A DNA stretch of 33,676 bases from an uncultured beta proteobacterium (GTDB taxonomy: Bacteria; Pseudomonadota; Gammaproteobacteria; Burkholderiales; Burkholderiaceae_C): assembly GCA_903844215.1 (NCBI GenBank), contig CAIMSP010000042.1, forward strand, positions 1-33,676, written 5' to 3'. Made by a program: the position numbers and the translations under genes. The notes beneath the pieces were generated by a model that did not search any database, was not told the origin of the DNA, and was given only the letters and a program-made list of their open reading frames with translations. This document shows, piece by piece, positions 9,283-16,176 of this stretch (its first letter is position 1; each line of letters opens with the position of its first letter).

Positions 9283-10557
9283 TTAACGCAGATTCACCAG
9301 CGTGGACATGACCTGATCCTGGGTCTTGATGGTCTGCGCGTTGGCCTGGTAGGAGCGCTGCGCGGTCATCATGTCCACCAGTGCCTTGGTCAGGTCCACG
9401 TTGGAATCTTCCAGTGCGCCCGATGTCAGCGCGCCGAAGCTGCCGCTCCCGGGTGAGCCGGAAACTGGAGAACCCGAGGTGGGGTTGCTCATCCACATGC
9501 CATTGCCCGTGGGCGTCAAGCCCTGCTGATTGGCGAAGGTGGCGAGTTGGATCTGACCCGCCGGCACTTGTTTGCCGTTGTCGTAGCTGCCGATGATGAT
9601 GCCCGTGGCGTCGATGTTGATGCTCGTGAGCTTGCCCGGCTTCTGGCCATTCTGGCTCAGCGTGGAGACCGAAAAGCTGGAGCCGAACTGGCTCAGCTTG
9701 GACAGGTCCAGCGAGGGCGCCGGGGACAAGGCGCCGTTGACCGAGGACATGTTCAGTGTTTGCGGCGTCAGGTAGGGGTTGGGGACCGGCGGAGCGCCCA
9801 CGGTCGCGGCAAGATTGCCGGTCGCCGGGTCGAACACCATCGGACCGGACGCCAGGGCTTGCGGCGTGCTGCTGCCACCGGTCAGGTCGTTGGTATAGGG
9901 CTGCCAGGTGTTGAGTCCGATTTTGGTGAAGTACAGGCTCACGGGAATCGGCACACCCTGGCCGTCGTAGGCGGTCAAGGCCGTGCCGTAGGTCGCCAGC
10001 GGCGGCACCAGCGTGGGCGGGGACACCACGGCACTGCCGCTGGAGGCGACGGCCGTGGCGTCCAGATTCAGCGCCGCGCTCACGGCCGTGGTGGCCACGG
10101 CGGGAATGCCGCTGCCCGTGGGCAGCGTCAGCGGGCCCAGACTGCCGCCGGGCAGGATGGCGCCGGTGGTGGGATCGGGGCTGATGCCCATCAACTTGGC
10201 GCCGGCATTGGTCACGATGTTGCCATTCACGTCCTGCTTGAATTCGCCGTTACGGGTGTAGGCCAGGGAGCCGCCTGCCGTGGTCAACTGGAAGAAGCCG
10301 TTGTTGGTGATGGCCACGTCCAGCGGGTTGCCGGTGGACGAGATGTTGCCTTGGCTGAACTGCTGCGACACCGTGGCCACCGTGACGCCGATGCCTGCGC
10401 CGTTGGTGCTCGACCCCAGGGACGAGGCGTAAAGATCGGCGAACTCGGCGCGCGACGCCTTCATGCCGGTGGTGTTGGCATTGGCAATGTTGTTGCCGAT
10501 GACGTCCAGATTTTGGCTGGATGCGCTCAAACCGGACAGGCCTTGTTGAAAACTCAT
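9283..10557 (-). CDS. flgE: flagellar hook protein
   Basis: The product has 424 residues. It begins MSFQQGLSGLSASSQNLDVI followed by NNIANANTTGMKAS, and ends with QRSYQANAQTIKTQDQVMSTLVNLR, both classical FlgE ends. The middle is Thr/Ser/Gly-rich with a FlgE-type insertion (LTAYDGQGVPIPVSLYFTK). It polymerises under the FlgD cap into the hook; hook completion releases FlgM through the export gate. It lies 48 bp downstream of flgD. Confidence 0.96.
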   Translation of the reverse strand: MSFQQGLSGLSASSQNLDVIGNNIANANTTGMKASRAEFADLYASSLGSSTNGAGIGVTVATVSQQFSQGNISSTGNPLDVAITNNGFFQLTTAGGSLAYTRNGEFKQDVNGNIVTNAGAKLMGISPDPTTGAILPGGSLGPLTLPTGSGIPAVATTAVSAALNLDATAVASSGSAVVSPPTLVPPLATYGTALTAYDGQGVPIPVSLYFTKIGLNTWQPYTNDLTGGSSTPQALASGPMVFDPATGNLAATVGAPPVPNPYLTPQTLNMSSVNGALSPAPSLDLSKLSQFGSSFSVSTLSQNGQKPGKLTSINIDATGIIIGSYDNGKQVPAGQIQLATFANQQGLTPTGNGMWMSNPTSGSPVSGSPGSGSFGALTSGALEDSNVDLTKALVDMMTAQRSYQANAQTIKTQDQVMSTLVNLR

Positions 10558-10605
10558 GATGCTCTCCTTGGAGGGTTAAACCGTACGCTGCTTGCAGAAA
10601 ATGAA

Positions 10606-11271
10606 CTAGAGAATGGAGACGATGTCGCTGTAGGCGACCGGGGTGGACTGTCCCAGCAGCCCCAGGCTCAGCCCGCTGGCGCTGGGGTTGGCGGACACGA
10701 CCGTGGCCCGCATCAGCGGCGCGGCCACGATCGCCTGGCCGCCCGCCGTGGCCGTGATCTTGAAGCTCAGGTCGGTGCGGTTGGCATAGCTGGTGGTGGT
10801 CCAGGAGAAGGGCACCTGGCCCGCGCTTTGCGGCCCCAGGTTGATGGTGTCGAGCACCTGCCCGCCGGGGGTCATGATGCTCACCGAGACCGCGTCGGCG
10901 TTGCTCGCCAGGTTGACGGCGCCCTTGCCCACGCCTGCGGTGAGCGCCAGGTTCGAGCCGTTGATGATCACGTCGTGGCCCACGATGGACGCGCCCTGCA
11001 GCGCCTGCATCGACGAAAACTGCGTCGCCATGCTCTGCACCGTGGTGTTGAGCTTGTCGATGCCGCTGACCATGTTGAGCTGCGCCATTTGCGTCGTCAT
11101 CTGGGCGTTGTCCATGGGGTTCATTGGGTCCTGGCTGTTGAGCTGCGCCACCAGAAGCTTGAGAAAGTTGGCTTGCGTGGCGGCGGGCGAACTGCCGCTG
11201 CTGGCCGCGCTGGCGACGGCGTTGGCAGTGGATTGCGCGCCGGACGCGGAGTTGACCGAGGTGATGGACAT
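10606..11271 (-). CDS. flgD: flagellar hook-capping (scaffolding) protein
   Basis: The product has 221 residues. The N-terminal half has the FlgD signature FLKLLVAQLNSQDPMNPMDN followed by QMTTQMAQLNMVSGIDKLN. The C-terminal half is a FlgD-type Ig-like/Tudor region ending PVAYSDIVSIL. FlgD caps the hook during FlgE polymerisation and is later replaced by FlgK. The gene lies between flgC (18 bp upstream) and flgE. Confidence 0.95.
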   Translation of the reverse strand: MSITSVNSASGAQSTANAVASAASSGSSPAATQANFLKLLVAQLNSQDPMNPMDNAQMTTQMAQLNMVSGIDKLNTTVQSMATQFSSMQALQGASIVGHDVIINGSNLALTAGVGKGAVNLASNADAVSVSIMTPGGQVLDTINLGPQSAGQVPFSWTTTSYANRTDLSFKITATAGGQAIVAAPLMRATVVSANPSASGLSLGLLGQSTPVAYSDIVSIL

Positions 11272-11289
11272 GGTGTTCTTTCAAGGAGC

Positions 11290-11694
11290 CTATTGGCCGA
11301 TCTGCAGGGTCTTGAGCAACAGCGACTTGGCGGTGTTCATCACCTCGACGTTGTTCTGGTAGGAGCGCGAGGCCGAGATCATGTTGACCATCTCTTCGAC
11401 CGAGTTCACGTTCGAATGCGTCACATAGCCGTCGGCATCGGCATTCGGATTGGTCGGATCGAGCAACTTCTGACCCGGCACCTGGCTCTCGCTGATGCCG
11501 TTGACGCGCACGCCTGCGGAAGCGTCCGAGCCCATGAGGGCGGTCTGGAACACGACCTGGCGCGCCTTGTAGGCCTGGCCATCCGGGCCGGCGACGGCGT
11601 CCACGTTGGCCAGGTTGCTGGCGACCACGTTGAGCCGCTGGGCCTGGGCGCTGATGGCGCTGCCCGAGACATTGAAGATGGAAAACATGGACAT
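11290..11694 (-). CDS. flgC: flagellar proximal rod protein
   Basis: The product has 134 residues. It starts MSMFSIFNVSGSAISAQAQR with NVVASNLANVDAVAGPDG and ends EEMVNMISASRSYQNNVEVM followed by TAKSLLLKTLQIGQ, the standard FlgC C-terminus. It is an axial component of the proximal rod, exported by the flagellar type III system. It is 26 bp downstream of flgB. Confidence 0.96.
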   Translation of the reverse strand: MSMFSIFNVSGSAISAQAQRLNVVASNLANVDAVAGPDGQAYKARQVVFQTALMGSDASAGVRVNGISESQVPGQKLLDPTNPNADADGYVTHSNVNSVEEMVNMISASRSYQNNVEVMNTAKSLLLKTLQIGQ

Positions 11695-11720
11695 GGCAGT
11701 CTCCTAGGGTCGGGTCGGGC

Positions 11721-12152
11721 TCATTGCCCCTGAATCGCTGCCAGCATGGTCTTGGCGTCGTGGTTGATGAAGCGCAGCGTGGCCTCGTAGCGCACCGAGT
11801 TGTCGACAAAGCTGGCGCGCTCGCGGTCCATGTCAACCGTGTTGTTGTCCATGCTGGGTTGGGTTTGCACCGCGTAGCCCAACTGCCCGGCCGAGCCGAG
11901 CTGCAGCGTCGAGTTTGAAAGCGAGCCCATGGGAATATGGCCGGCCTGCGTGCGCGTGGCGCTCATGCCCAATGACGGGCCGCTGGTTTGGGCCATCGCG
12001 TTGCCCATGGCTTGCTTGAAGTTCAGGTCACGCGCCACGTAGCCGGGGGTGTCGGCGTTGGCGATGTTGCTGGCAATCAGTTGCTGGCGTTGCGCACGCA
12101 AAACCAGTGCCTTGGCATGGAAATCCAGATCAGCAGTCATTTTGTTCAGCAT
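11721..12152 (-). CDS. flgB: flagellar proximal rod protein
   Basis: The product has 143 residues, first gene of the flgB-L block. The core is LVLRAQRQQLIASNIANADT with PGYVARDLNFKQAM, and the C-terminus is YEATLRFINHDAKTMLAAIQGQ. The ATG at 12152 is preceded by GAGGTG at good spacing; an internal Met at codon 5 is less favoured. FlgB is a proximal rod subunit. Its 5' region is shared with the divergent flgA and holds the candidate operator at 12220-12240. Confidence 0.95.
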   Translation of the reverse strand: MLNKMTADLDFHAKALVLRAQRQQLIASNIANADTPGYVARDLNFKQAMGNAMAQTSGPSLGMSATRTQAGHIPMGSLSNSTLQLGSAGQLGYAVQTQPSMDNNTVDMDRERASFVDNSVRYEATLRFINHDAKTMLAAIQGQ

Positions 12153-12219
12153 GTCGCACCTCGCGTGTTCTCTTGGTCCCTGATACCCGTGCCCCTGGTT
12201 TGGGGCGTGAACAGATTAT

Positions 12220-12240
12220 TCGGAAAACTTAAATTTCCGA
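12220..12240. promoter_or_regulatory. inverted repeat between flgB and flgA (candidate activator site)
   Basis: TCGGAAA (12220-12226) and TTTCCGA (12234-12240) form a perfect 7-bp inverted repeat around a 7-base AT spacer, in an otherwise GC-rich 213-bp divergent gap. A weak -10-like TACAGT follows at about 12300 on the flgA side, putting the repeat roughly 80 bp upstream of a plausible flgA start site. That distance suits a class-2 activator such as FlhDC, but the motif was not matched to a known betaproteobacterial FlhDC box. Assignment is inference. Confidence 0.4.
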
Positions 12241-12365
12241 TGGCGCAATCAAGGGGGTGAAGCGCGCGTTGTTTGGCGCTTCAGCGCGCGGCCGGCGGCC
12301 TACAGTCTGGAGCGTGACCCCGTGCCTCCTTGGCAGCGGTACACGCCAAATTTGAGAAAGCCCGT

Positions 12366-13103
12366 ATGAAGCCGATTGCCCATTTCAACCCCCTGGCGCT
12401 GCTCTGCCTGGTCTGTGTCTGGCTGTTCGCGCTGGCCGCGCCGGCAGCGGCGCAGGACCTGGTGGCGAATGCCGACACGATGGCGCTCACGCAGCGCTGG
12501 CTCGACGCGGCCGTGCGCCAGCCGGGCAACTCGGACGCCCATGCGCTGCGGCTGGAGGTGAGCGTGGGCCATCTGGACCCGCGGCTGCGCCTGGCTCCCT
12601 GTGCCGAGATCGAGCCCTATCTGCCGGTCAACACCAGCCTGTGGGGACGCACGCGCGTGGGTTTGCGCTGTCTCAAGGGCGCCAGCCGCTGGAACGTGTT
12701 TCTGCCGGTCACGGTGAAGGCCTTTGGCCCGGCCTGGGTGCTGCGCGGCGCGGTCGCTCCCGGCAGCACGATCAGGGAAGAAGACGCCATGGAAGTGGAA
12801 GTGGATTGGGCCAGCGAGCCCTCGCCCATCGTGCGCAACGCAGCCCAATGGGTGGGCAAGGTGGCGGCTTATTCGCTGGCGGCGGGGCAGCCGCTGCGCC
12901 AGGCCATGATCCGACCGGCCCAGGCCTTTGCCGCCGGCGCGTCGATTCGGGTGCTCGCGCAAGGGCAGGGGTTCAGCGTCAGCTCGGACGGTCAGGCACT
13001 CAGTGCGGGCGTCGTGGGCCAGTTGGCGCGGGTGCGAACCGAGGGCGGAAAGGTGGTTTCCGGCACGGTTCTGGATACCCATACAGTGGAAATCGCCCTG
13101 TGA
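12366..13103 (+). CDS. flgA: flagellar basal-body P-ring formation chaperone
   Basis: The chosen ATG at 12366 gives 245 residues; a TTG at 12330 would add 12 residues but ATG follows GAGAAAG and begins a clean Sec signal (MKPIAHFNPLALLCLVCVWL, cleavage near AAA/QDL). The C-terminal SAF-like domain carries GAVAPGSTIREEDAMEVEVDW, LAAGQPLRQAMIRPAQAFAA and VRTEGGKVVSGTVLDTHTVEI, typical of FlgA. It acts in the periplasm to help FlgI assemble into the P-ring. It is divergent from flgB and is followed by flgM. Confidence 0.93.
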   Translation: MKPIAHFNPLALLCLVCVWLFALAAPAAAQDLVANADTMALTQRWLDAAVRQPGNSDAHALRLEVSVGHLDPRLRLAPCAEIEPYLPVNTSLWGRTRVGLRCLKGASRWNVFLPVTVKAFGPAWVLRGAVAPGSTIREEDAMEVEVDWASEPSPIVRNAAQWVGKVAAYSLAAGQPLRQAMIRPAQAFAAGASIRVLAQGQGFSVSSDGQALSAGVVGQLARVRTEGGKVVSGTVLDTHTVEIAL

Positions 13104-13125
13104 TGCCGAAATTCTCCAAAAGAGC

Positions 13126-13152
13126 TAAAGCTTGAATGCAATTCGTCGATAA
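13126..13152 (+). promoter_or_regulatory. sigma-28 (FliA) promoter of flgM-flgN
   Basis: TAAAGCTT at 13126-13133, an 11-base spacer, and GTCGATAA at 13145-13152 differ from the enterobacterial FliA consensus TAAAGTTT-N11-GCCGATAA at two positions. The element lies in the 90-bp flgA-flgM gap and points at flgM, with an expected start site near 13160. This fits class-3 transcription of flgM in known systems, where FliA drives production of its own anti-sigma factor in addition to read-through from flgA. Confidence 0.85.
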
Positions 13153-13193
13153 AGTCTACAAGAACGCCTCAATGGGCGAAATTGGAGAGTGTC

Positions 13194-13532
13194 ATGAATA
13201 TTCAGGATAAACGTATCGTCCCGGTCCCCAGCCCTGTGCCAGCCAGCAAGGCGGGAGCGACGACGGGCAAAGCGCCTGAGAGAAGTGAGGCTTCATCCTC
13301 TGCGCCCGCCCAAGCCCCTGCGGCACCTGCCAACGGTGCGCCGGTCACGGTGTCCAGGATGGCCAGCGCCATGGTCGAGTCGCGCCAGGTCAGCGCCGCC
13401 GACGTCGATCAGAAGAAAGTGGACGCGGTGCGCAGCGCGATCGAGAAGAAGACCTTCAAAGTGAATGCAGAGGCGATTGCCGACAAGATGCTGGCAAACG
13501 CCGAGGAAATGCTGCAGAACAAACCCCATTGA
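13194..13532 (+). CDS. flgM: anti-sigma-28 factor
   Basis: The ATG at 13194, preceded by GGAGAG, gives 112 residues; the upstream TTG at 13182 overlaps that ribosome site and is rejected. The N-terminal half is Pro/Ala/Ser-rich and probably disordered. The C-terminal half has the FlgM sigma-binding helices (ADVDQKKVDAVRSAIEKKTF, NAEAIADKMLANAEEM). FlgM holds FliA inactive until it is exported through the finished hook-basal body. It sits directly downstream of the FliA-type promoter and 15 bp upstream of flgN. Confidence 0.93.
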   Translation: MNIQDKRIVPVPSPVPASKAGATTGKAPERSEASSSAPAQAPAAPANGAPVTVSRMASAMVESRQVSAADVDQKKVDAVRSAIEKKTFKVNAEAIADKMLANAEEMLQNKPH

Positions 13533-13547
13533 ATCGATGGATCAAGC

Positions 13548-13946
13548 ATGGCCGCACCGGTACCCAACAAACCCTCTGAATTTGACGCAGCACTGACCCG
13601 TGTCGAGCAGGCCTTGGCCGAGGTGGGTGCGCATTTGGCGCAGGGCCAGGCGAGTGAGTTGGAGCGGGCCTGCCAAATCCTGCAAGGCACGATGCTCGAC
13701 TGCTCGCGCGTCGATGCACGCTGGCTGCAGTCCCTGTCTTCAGGCAATGCGTTGAAGACGCGCTTGAGCGTCGTGCGTGCCGGCATCGCCCAGGTGCGTG
13801 AGCACATGGCGCGCCGCGCGGCGGCGGTGCAGCGTTCCCTGCAGATCCTGCTGCCGACCCAGGCCGCCGCCACCTACGGACGCGGGCCCGCGGCCTACGG
13901 CACCGGCCAGAAGTCGGCCGCATCGTTCACTTCTTTATCCGCTTAG
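13548..13946 (+). CDS. flgN: FlgN-like export chaperone for FlgK/FlgL
   Basis: The product has 132 residues and is mostly helical (FDAALTRVEQALAEVGAHL, ASELERACQILQGTM, RAGIAQVREHMARRAAAVQR), ending in a Gly/Tyr/Ser-rich tail. Sequence identity to FlgN is not obvious by eye; the call rests on size, helical content and the flgM-flgN position. FlgN binds the C-termini of FlgK and FlgL before export. It ends at a pair of strong stem-loops that separate it from the convergent fliA. Confidence 0.7.
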   Translation: MAAPVPNKPSEFDAALTRVEQALAEVGAHLAQGQASELERACQILQGTMLDCSRVDARWLQSLSSGNALKTRLSVVRAGIAQVREHMARRAAAVQRSLQILLPTQAAATYGRGPAAYGTGQKSAASFTSLSA

Positions 13947-13949
13947 CTC

Positions 13950-13973
13950 GGGGTCGGCGCAAGACCCGACCCC
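13950..13973. terminator. stem-loop downstream of flgN
   Basis: GGGGTCGG (13950-13957) and CCGACCCC (13966-13973) form a perfect 8-bp stem with an 8-base loop, directly after the flgN stop. There is no U-run on either strand, so it may be a Rho-assisted or 3'-protecting hairpin. Confidence 0.55.
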
Positions 13974-13982
13974 AGCGCGTAC

Positions 13983-14002
13983 GCCCTTCGCGCCAGAAGG
14001 GC
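13983..14002. terminator. stem-loop downstream of fliA
   Basis: GCCCTTC (13983-13989) and GAAGGGC (13996-14002) form a perfect 7-bp stem with a 6-base loop, two bases beyond the fliA stop. With the neighbouring hairpin it fills the 58-bp convergent gap and could stop transcription from both sides. No U-run is present. Confidence 0.5.
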
Positions 14003-14004
14003 CG

Positions 14005-14721
14005 TCAGTGATCCCGCATCTTCGCCCGCAGCCGCGCCACCGACTGGCTGTGCAACTGGCAAACGCGCGATTCGGTGACGTCGAGCACCTTGGCGATTTC
14101 CTTGAGATTCATGTCGTGCTCGTAGTACATGCTCATGATGTACTGTTCGCGCTCGGGCAGGCTGTTGATGGCTTTCACCAGCGAAACGCGGATGCGCTGG
14201 TCGCGCAGCATTTGCATCGGGTCGGCACTCTCATCGCCGACGAAGCGGTCCAGAAAGCCCTCTTCATCGTCGCTGCCGCGCGCCATGTCTTCCAGATAGA
14301 CGAGTTGCGTGCCGCGGACTTTGCCCAGCAGGGATTGGTAGTCGTCCAGGCTCAGTCCGAGCTGGGTCGCGATTTCGGATTCGATCGGACTGCGGCCCAG
14401 CAGATGTTCGAGTTTGCGCACGGCCTGCTCGATTTCCTTTTGGCTCTTGCGTCCGCCGCGCGACATCCAGTCGCCTTCGCGCAGCTCGTCGATCATGGCG
14501 CCGCGAATCCGCTGCGTGGCGAAGGTCTCAAACTGCACGCCCTGGCTGACCTCGTAGCGGCTCAAGGCCTCGGCCAGGCCGATCATGCCGACCTGGATCA
14601 GGTCGTCGACCTCGACGTTGGCGGGCAGCTTGGCGATCATGTGGTGCGCCAGGCGCCGCACCAGCGGCACGTATTGGCGCAGTGTGGCGTCACGATCCAG
14701 ATGGCCGGTGGCGGTGTACAT
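14005..14721 (-). CDS. fliA: RNA polymerase sigma factor for flagellar operons (sigma-28)
   Basis: The product has 238 residues. Region 2 is VPLVRRLAHHMIAKLPANVEVDDLIQ and the adjoining GMIGLAEALSRY, with FETFATQRIRGAMIDELRE. Region 3 includes GRSPIESEIATQLGLSLDDY, and region 4 has LPEREQYIMSMYYEHDMNLK then IAKVLDVTESRVCQLHSQS, the DNA-binding helix-turn-helix. FliA transcribes late flagellar genes and is inhibited by FlgM, encoded convergently here. It lies 45 bp downstream of flhF with no flhG between. Confidence 0.97.
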   Translation of the reverse strand: MYTATGHLDRDATLRQYVPLVRRLAHHMIAKLPANVEVDDLIQVGMIGLAEALSRYEVSQGVQFETFATQRIRGAMIDELREGDWMSRGGRKSQKEIEQAVRKLEHLLGRSPIESEIATQLGLSLDDYQSLLGKVRGTQLVYLEDMARGSDDEEGFLDRFVGDESADPMQMLRDQRIRVSLVKAINSLPEREQYIMSMYYEHDMNLKEIAKVLDVTESRVCQLHSQSVARLRAKMRDH

Positions 14722-14766
14722 CAGTGGCTCCAGACAGGTGGCTGGGTTGGGCCTGCGAAAAATTCA

Positions 14767-16176
14767 TTATGCATGGAGCATGCCTTGCTGCGCTTGCATG
14801 GGAGCGGGTGAGAAGAAAAAATTCAGATCGTCGGGCTTGGGGTCGAACGCCGATTTGCCCGTGGTCTGCATCGACAGGCGCACCAGCTTGGCTGCATCCG
14901 CGCACTCCCAGTCTTCGGGAACGCGCTGCCCGTTGGTGACACCGCGCAACGTCACTTGATGGCGGATCAGCGCGTCCAGCGCGGGCCCGAGCTTGACGGC
15001 CTCGTCCACCTTGGAGAGCAGTGCCTGCTGCGGCCCCGAGTCGCTCTTGAAAGAACCCAGCACGTCGTCCAGCGTGTCGCCATGGCTGCCGGCGTTGATG
15101 ACCAGCAGGCGTTTGACGTGGGGCAGGTCGAGCACGTCGTCCACCATGTCGCGCTTGTGCGGGTCGCGCGGCGCCACACCGGCGGTGTCGATCAGAATCA
15201 TCTTCTTGTTGGCCAGCAGATTGAGCAGGTCTTGCAGCGCGGCGCGGTCATGCGCCTGGTGCGCCACCACGCCCAGCAGGCGTCCATAACCGCGCAGTTG
15301 TTCCAGCGCGCCGACGCGGTACGTGTCCAGCGTGATCAGTCCCACCGAGTTCGGTCCATGGTTGCGCACGCACAGCGCCGCCAGCTTGGCTGCGGTCGTG
15401 GTCTTGCCCACACCGGTGGCGCCCACGAGGGCAAAGATGCCGCCTTCTTCCTGCAGTTGCGTCTGACCCATGTCGGTCTTGAGATTGCGCTCCAGCACAT
15501 CCATGACCCAGCGCACGGCGTGCGCAGCGTCGATGCTCTTGGGCAGGCGTTCCAGCACGCTGCGCGAGAGCTGCGGCGAGTAGCCCGCGCGGATCATCTT
15601 GAGCATCAGATTGGACTGGATCGGATCCTGGCGCGCCTGACCGAGCCAGGACATGGTGTTGAAGCGTTCCTCGATCAGGTCCTTCATGTTCTGCAGTTCG
15701 TCCACGATGCCCTGCGAGCTCAAGGCCAGCGTGGGCGCCACGGCGCGCGGCGCACGCGGGGCCGCAGCCACCGCTTCAGGCTGCGGCATGGATTGAATCA
15801 GGTCGGCGTGCAGCACCTTGGGCTTGGGCGCGGCGGCGGGCTGGGCACGCGCCGGCGTGGCCGTGCGGGCGGCGGTGCCGAGCTCTTCCTGGCGCCGGCG
15901 CAACATGCGTTCACGCACGTAGCTCTGGAACGACAGCGTGCTCATGGCCAGCTCTTCCGTGTCCTGGCTGACGGCGCTCTTTGCTGCGTCGGCGGCTGCG
16001 CTTGGGCGCGCCGGCGTGCGCGCGATGCTGGCCAGCGACTCCTCGGCCGTGGCCATCACTTCAACGCCGTTGCCCAGCGGGCGATTCGACAGAATCAGCG
16101 TGCCGTCACCAAAGGCCTGGCGCGCCAGAATGAGTGCTTCGCGTGCGGTGGGGGCGTGGAATCTTTGAATGTTCAT
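14767..16176 (-). CDS. flhF: flagellar biosynthesis SRP-type GTPase
   Basis: The product has 469 residues. The N-terminal B-domain starts MNIQRFHAPTAREALILARQ and is followed by an Ala/Pro-rich linker. The NG GTPase domain has the P-loop GATGVGKTT (252-260), DTYRVGALEQL and the G3 motif DTAG (330-333). FlhF is a membrane-associated GTPase that sets flagellar number and polar placement, normally with its ATPase partner FlhG. The ATG overlaps the flhA stop by 4 bp. The C-terminal tail past the GTPase domain is short (PDDLNFFFSPAPMQAQQGML). Confidence 0.95.
   Translation of the reverse strand: MNIQRFHAPTAREALILARQAFGDGTLILSNRPLGNGVEVMATAEESLASIARTPARPSAAADAAKSAVSQDTEELAMSTLSFQSYVRERMLRRRQEELGTAARTATPARAQPAAAPKPKVLHADLIQSMPQPEAVAAAPRAPRAVAPTLALSSQGIVDELQNMKDLIEERFNTMSWLGQARQDPIQSNLMLKMIRAGYSPQLSRSVLERLPKSIDAAHAVRWVMDVLERNLKTDMGQTQLQEEGGIFALVGATGVGKTTTAAKLAALCVRNHGPNSVGLITLDTYRVGALEQLRGYGRLLGVVAHQAHDRAALQDLLNLLANKKMILIDTAGVAPRDPHKRDMVDDVLDLPHVKRLLVINAGSHGDTLDDVLGSFKSDSGPQQALLSKVDEAVKLGPALDALIRHQVTLRGVTNGQRVPEDWECADAAKLVRLSMQTTGKSAFDPKPDDLNFFFSPAPMQAQQGMLHA

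Noticed and set aside
9547-11733. 728-codon plus-strand frame opposite flgE, flgD and flgC
   Set aside because: Antisense of three conserved flagellar genes; composition artefact.
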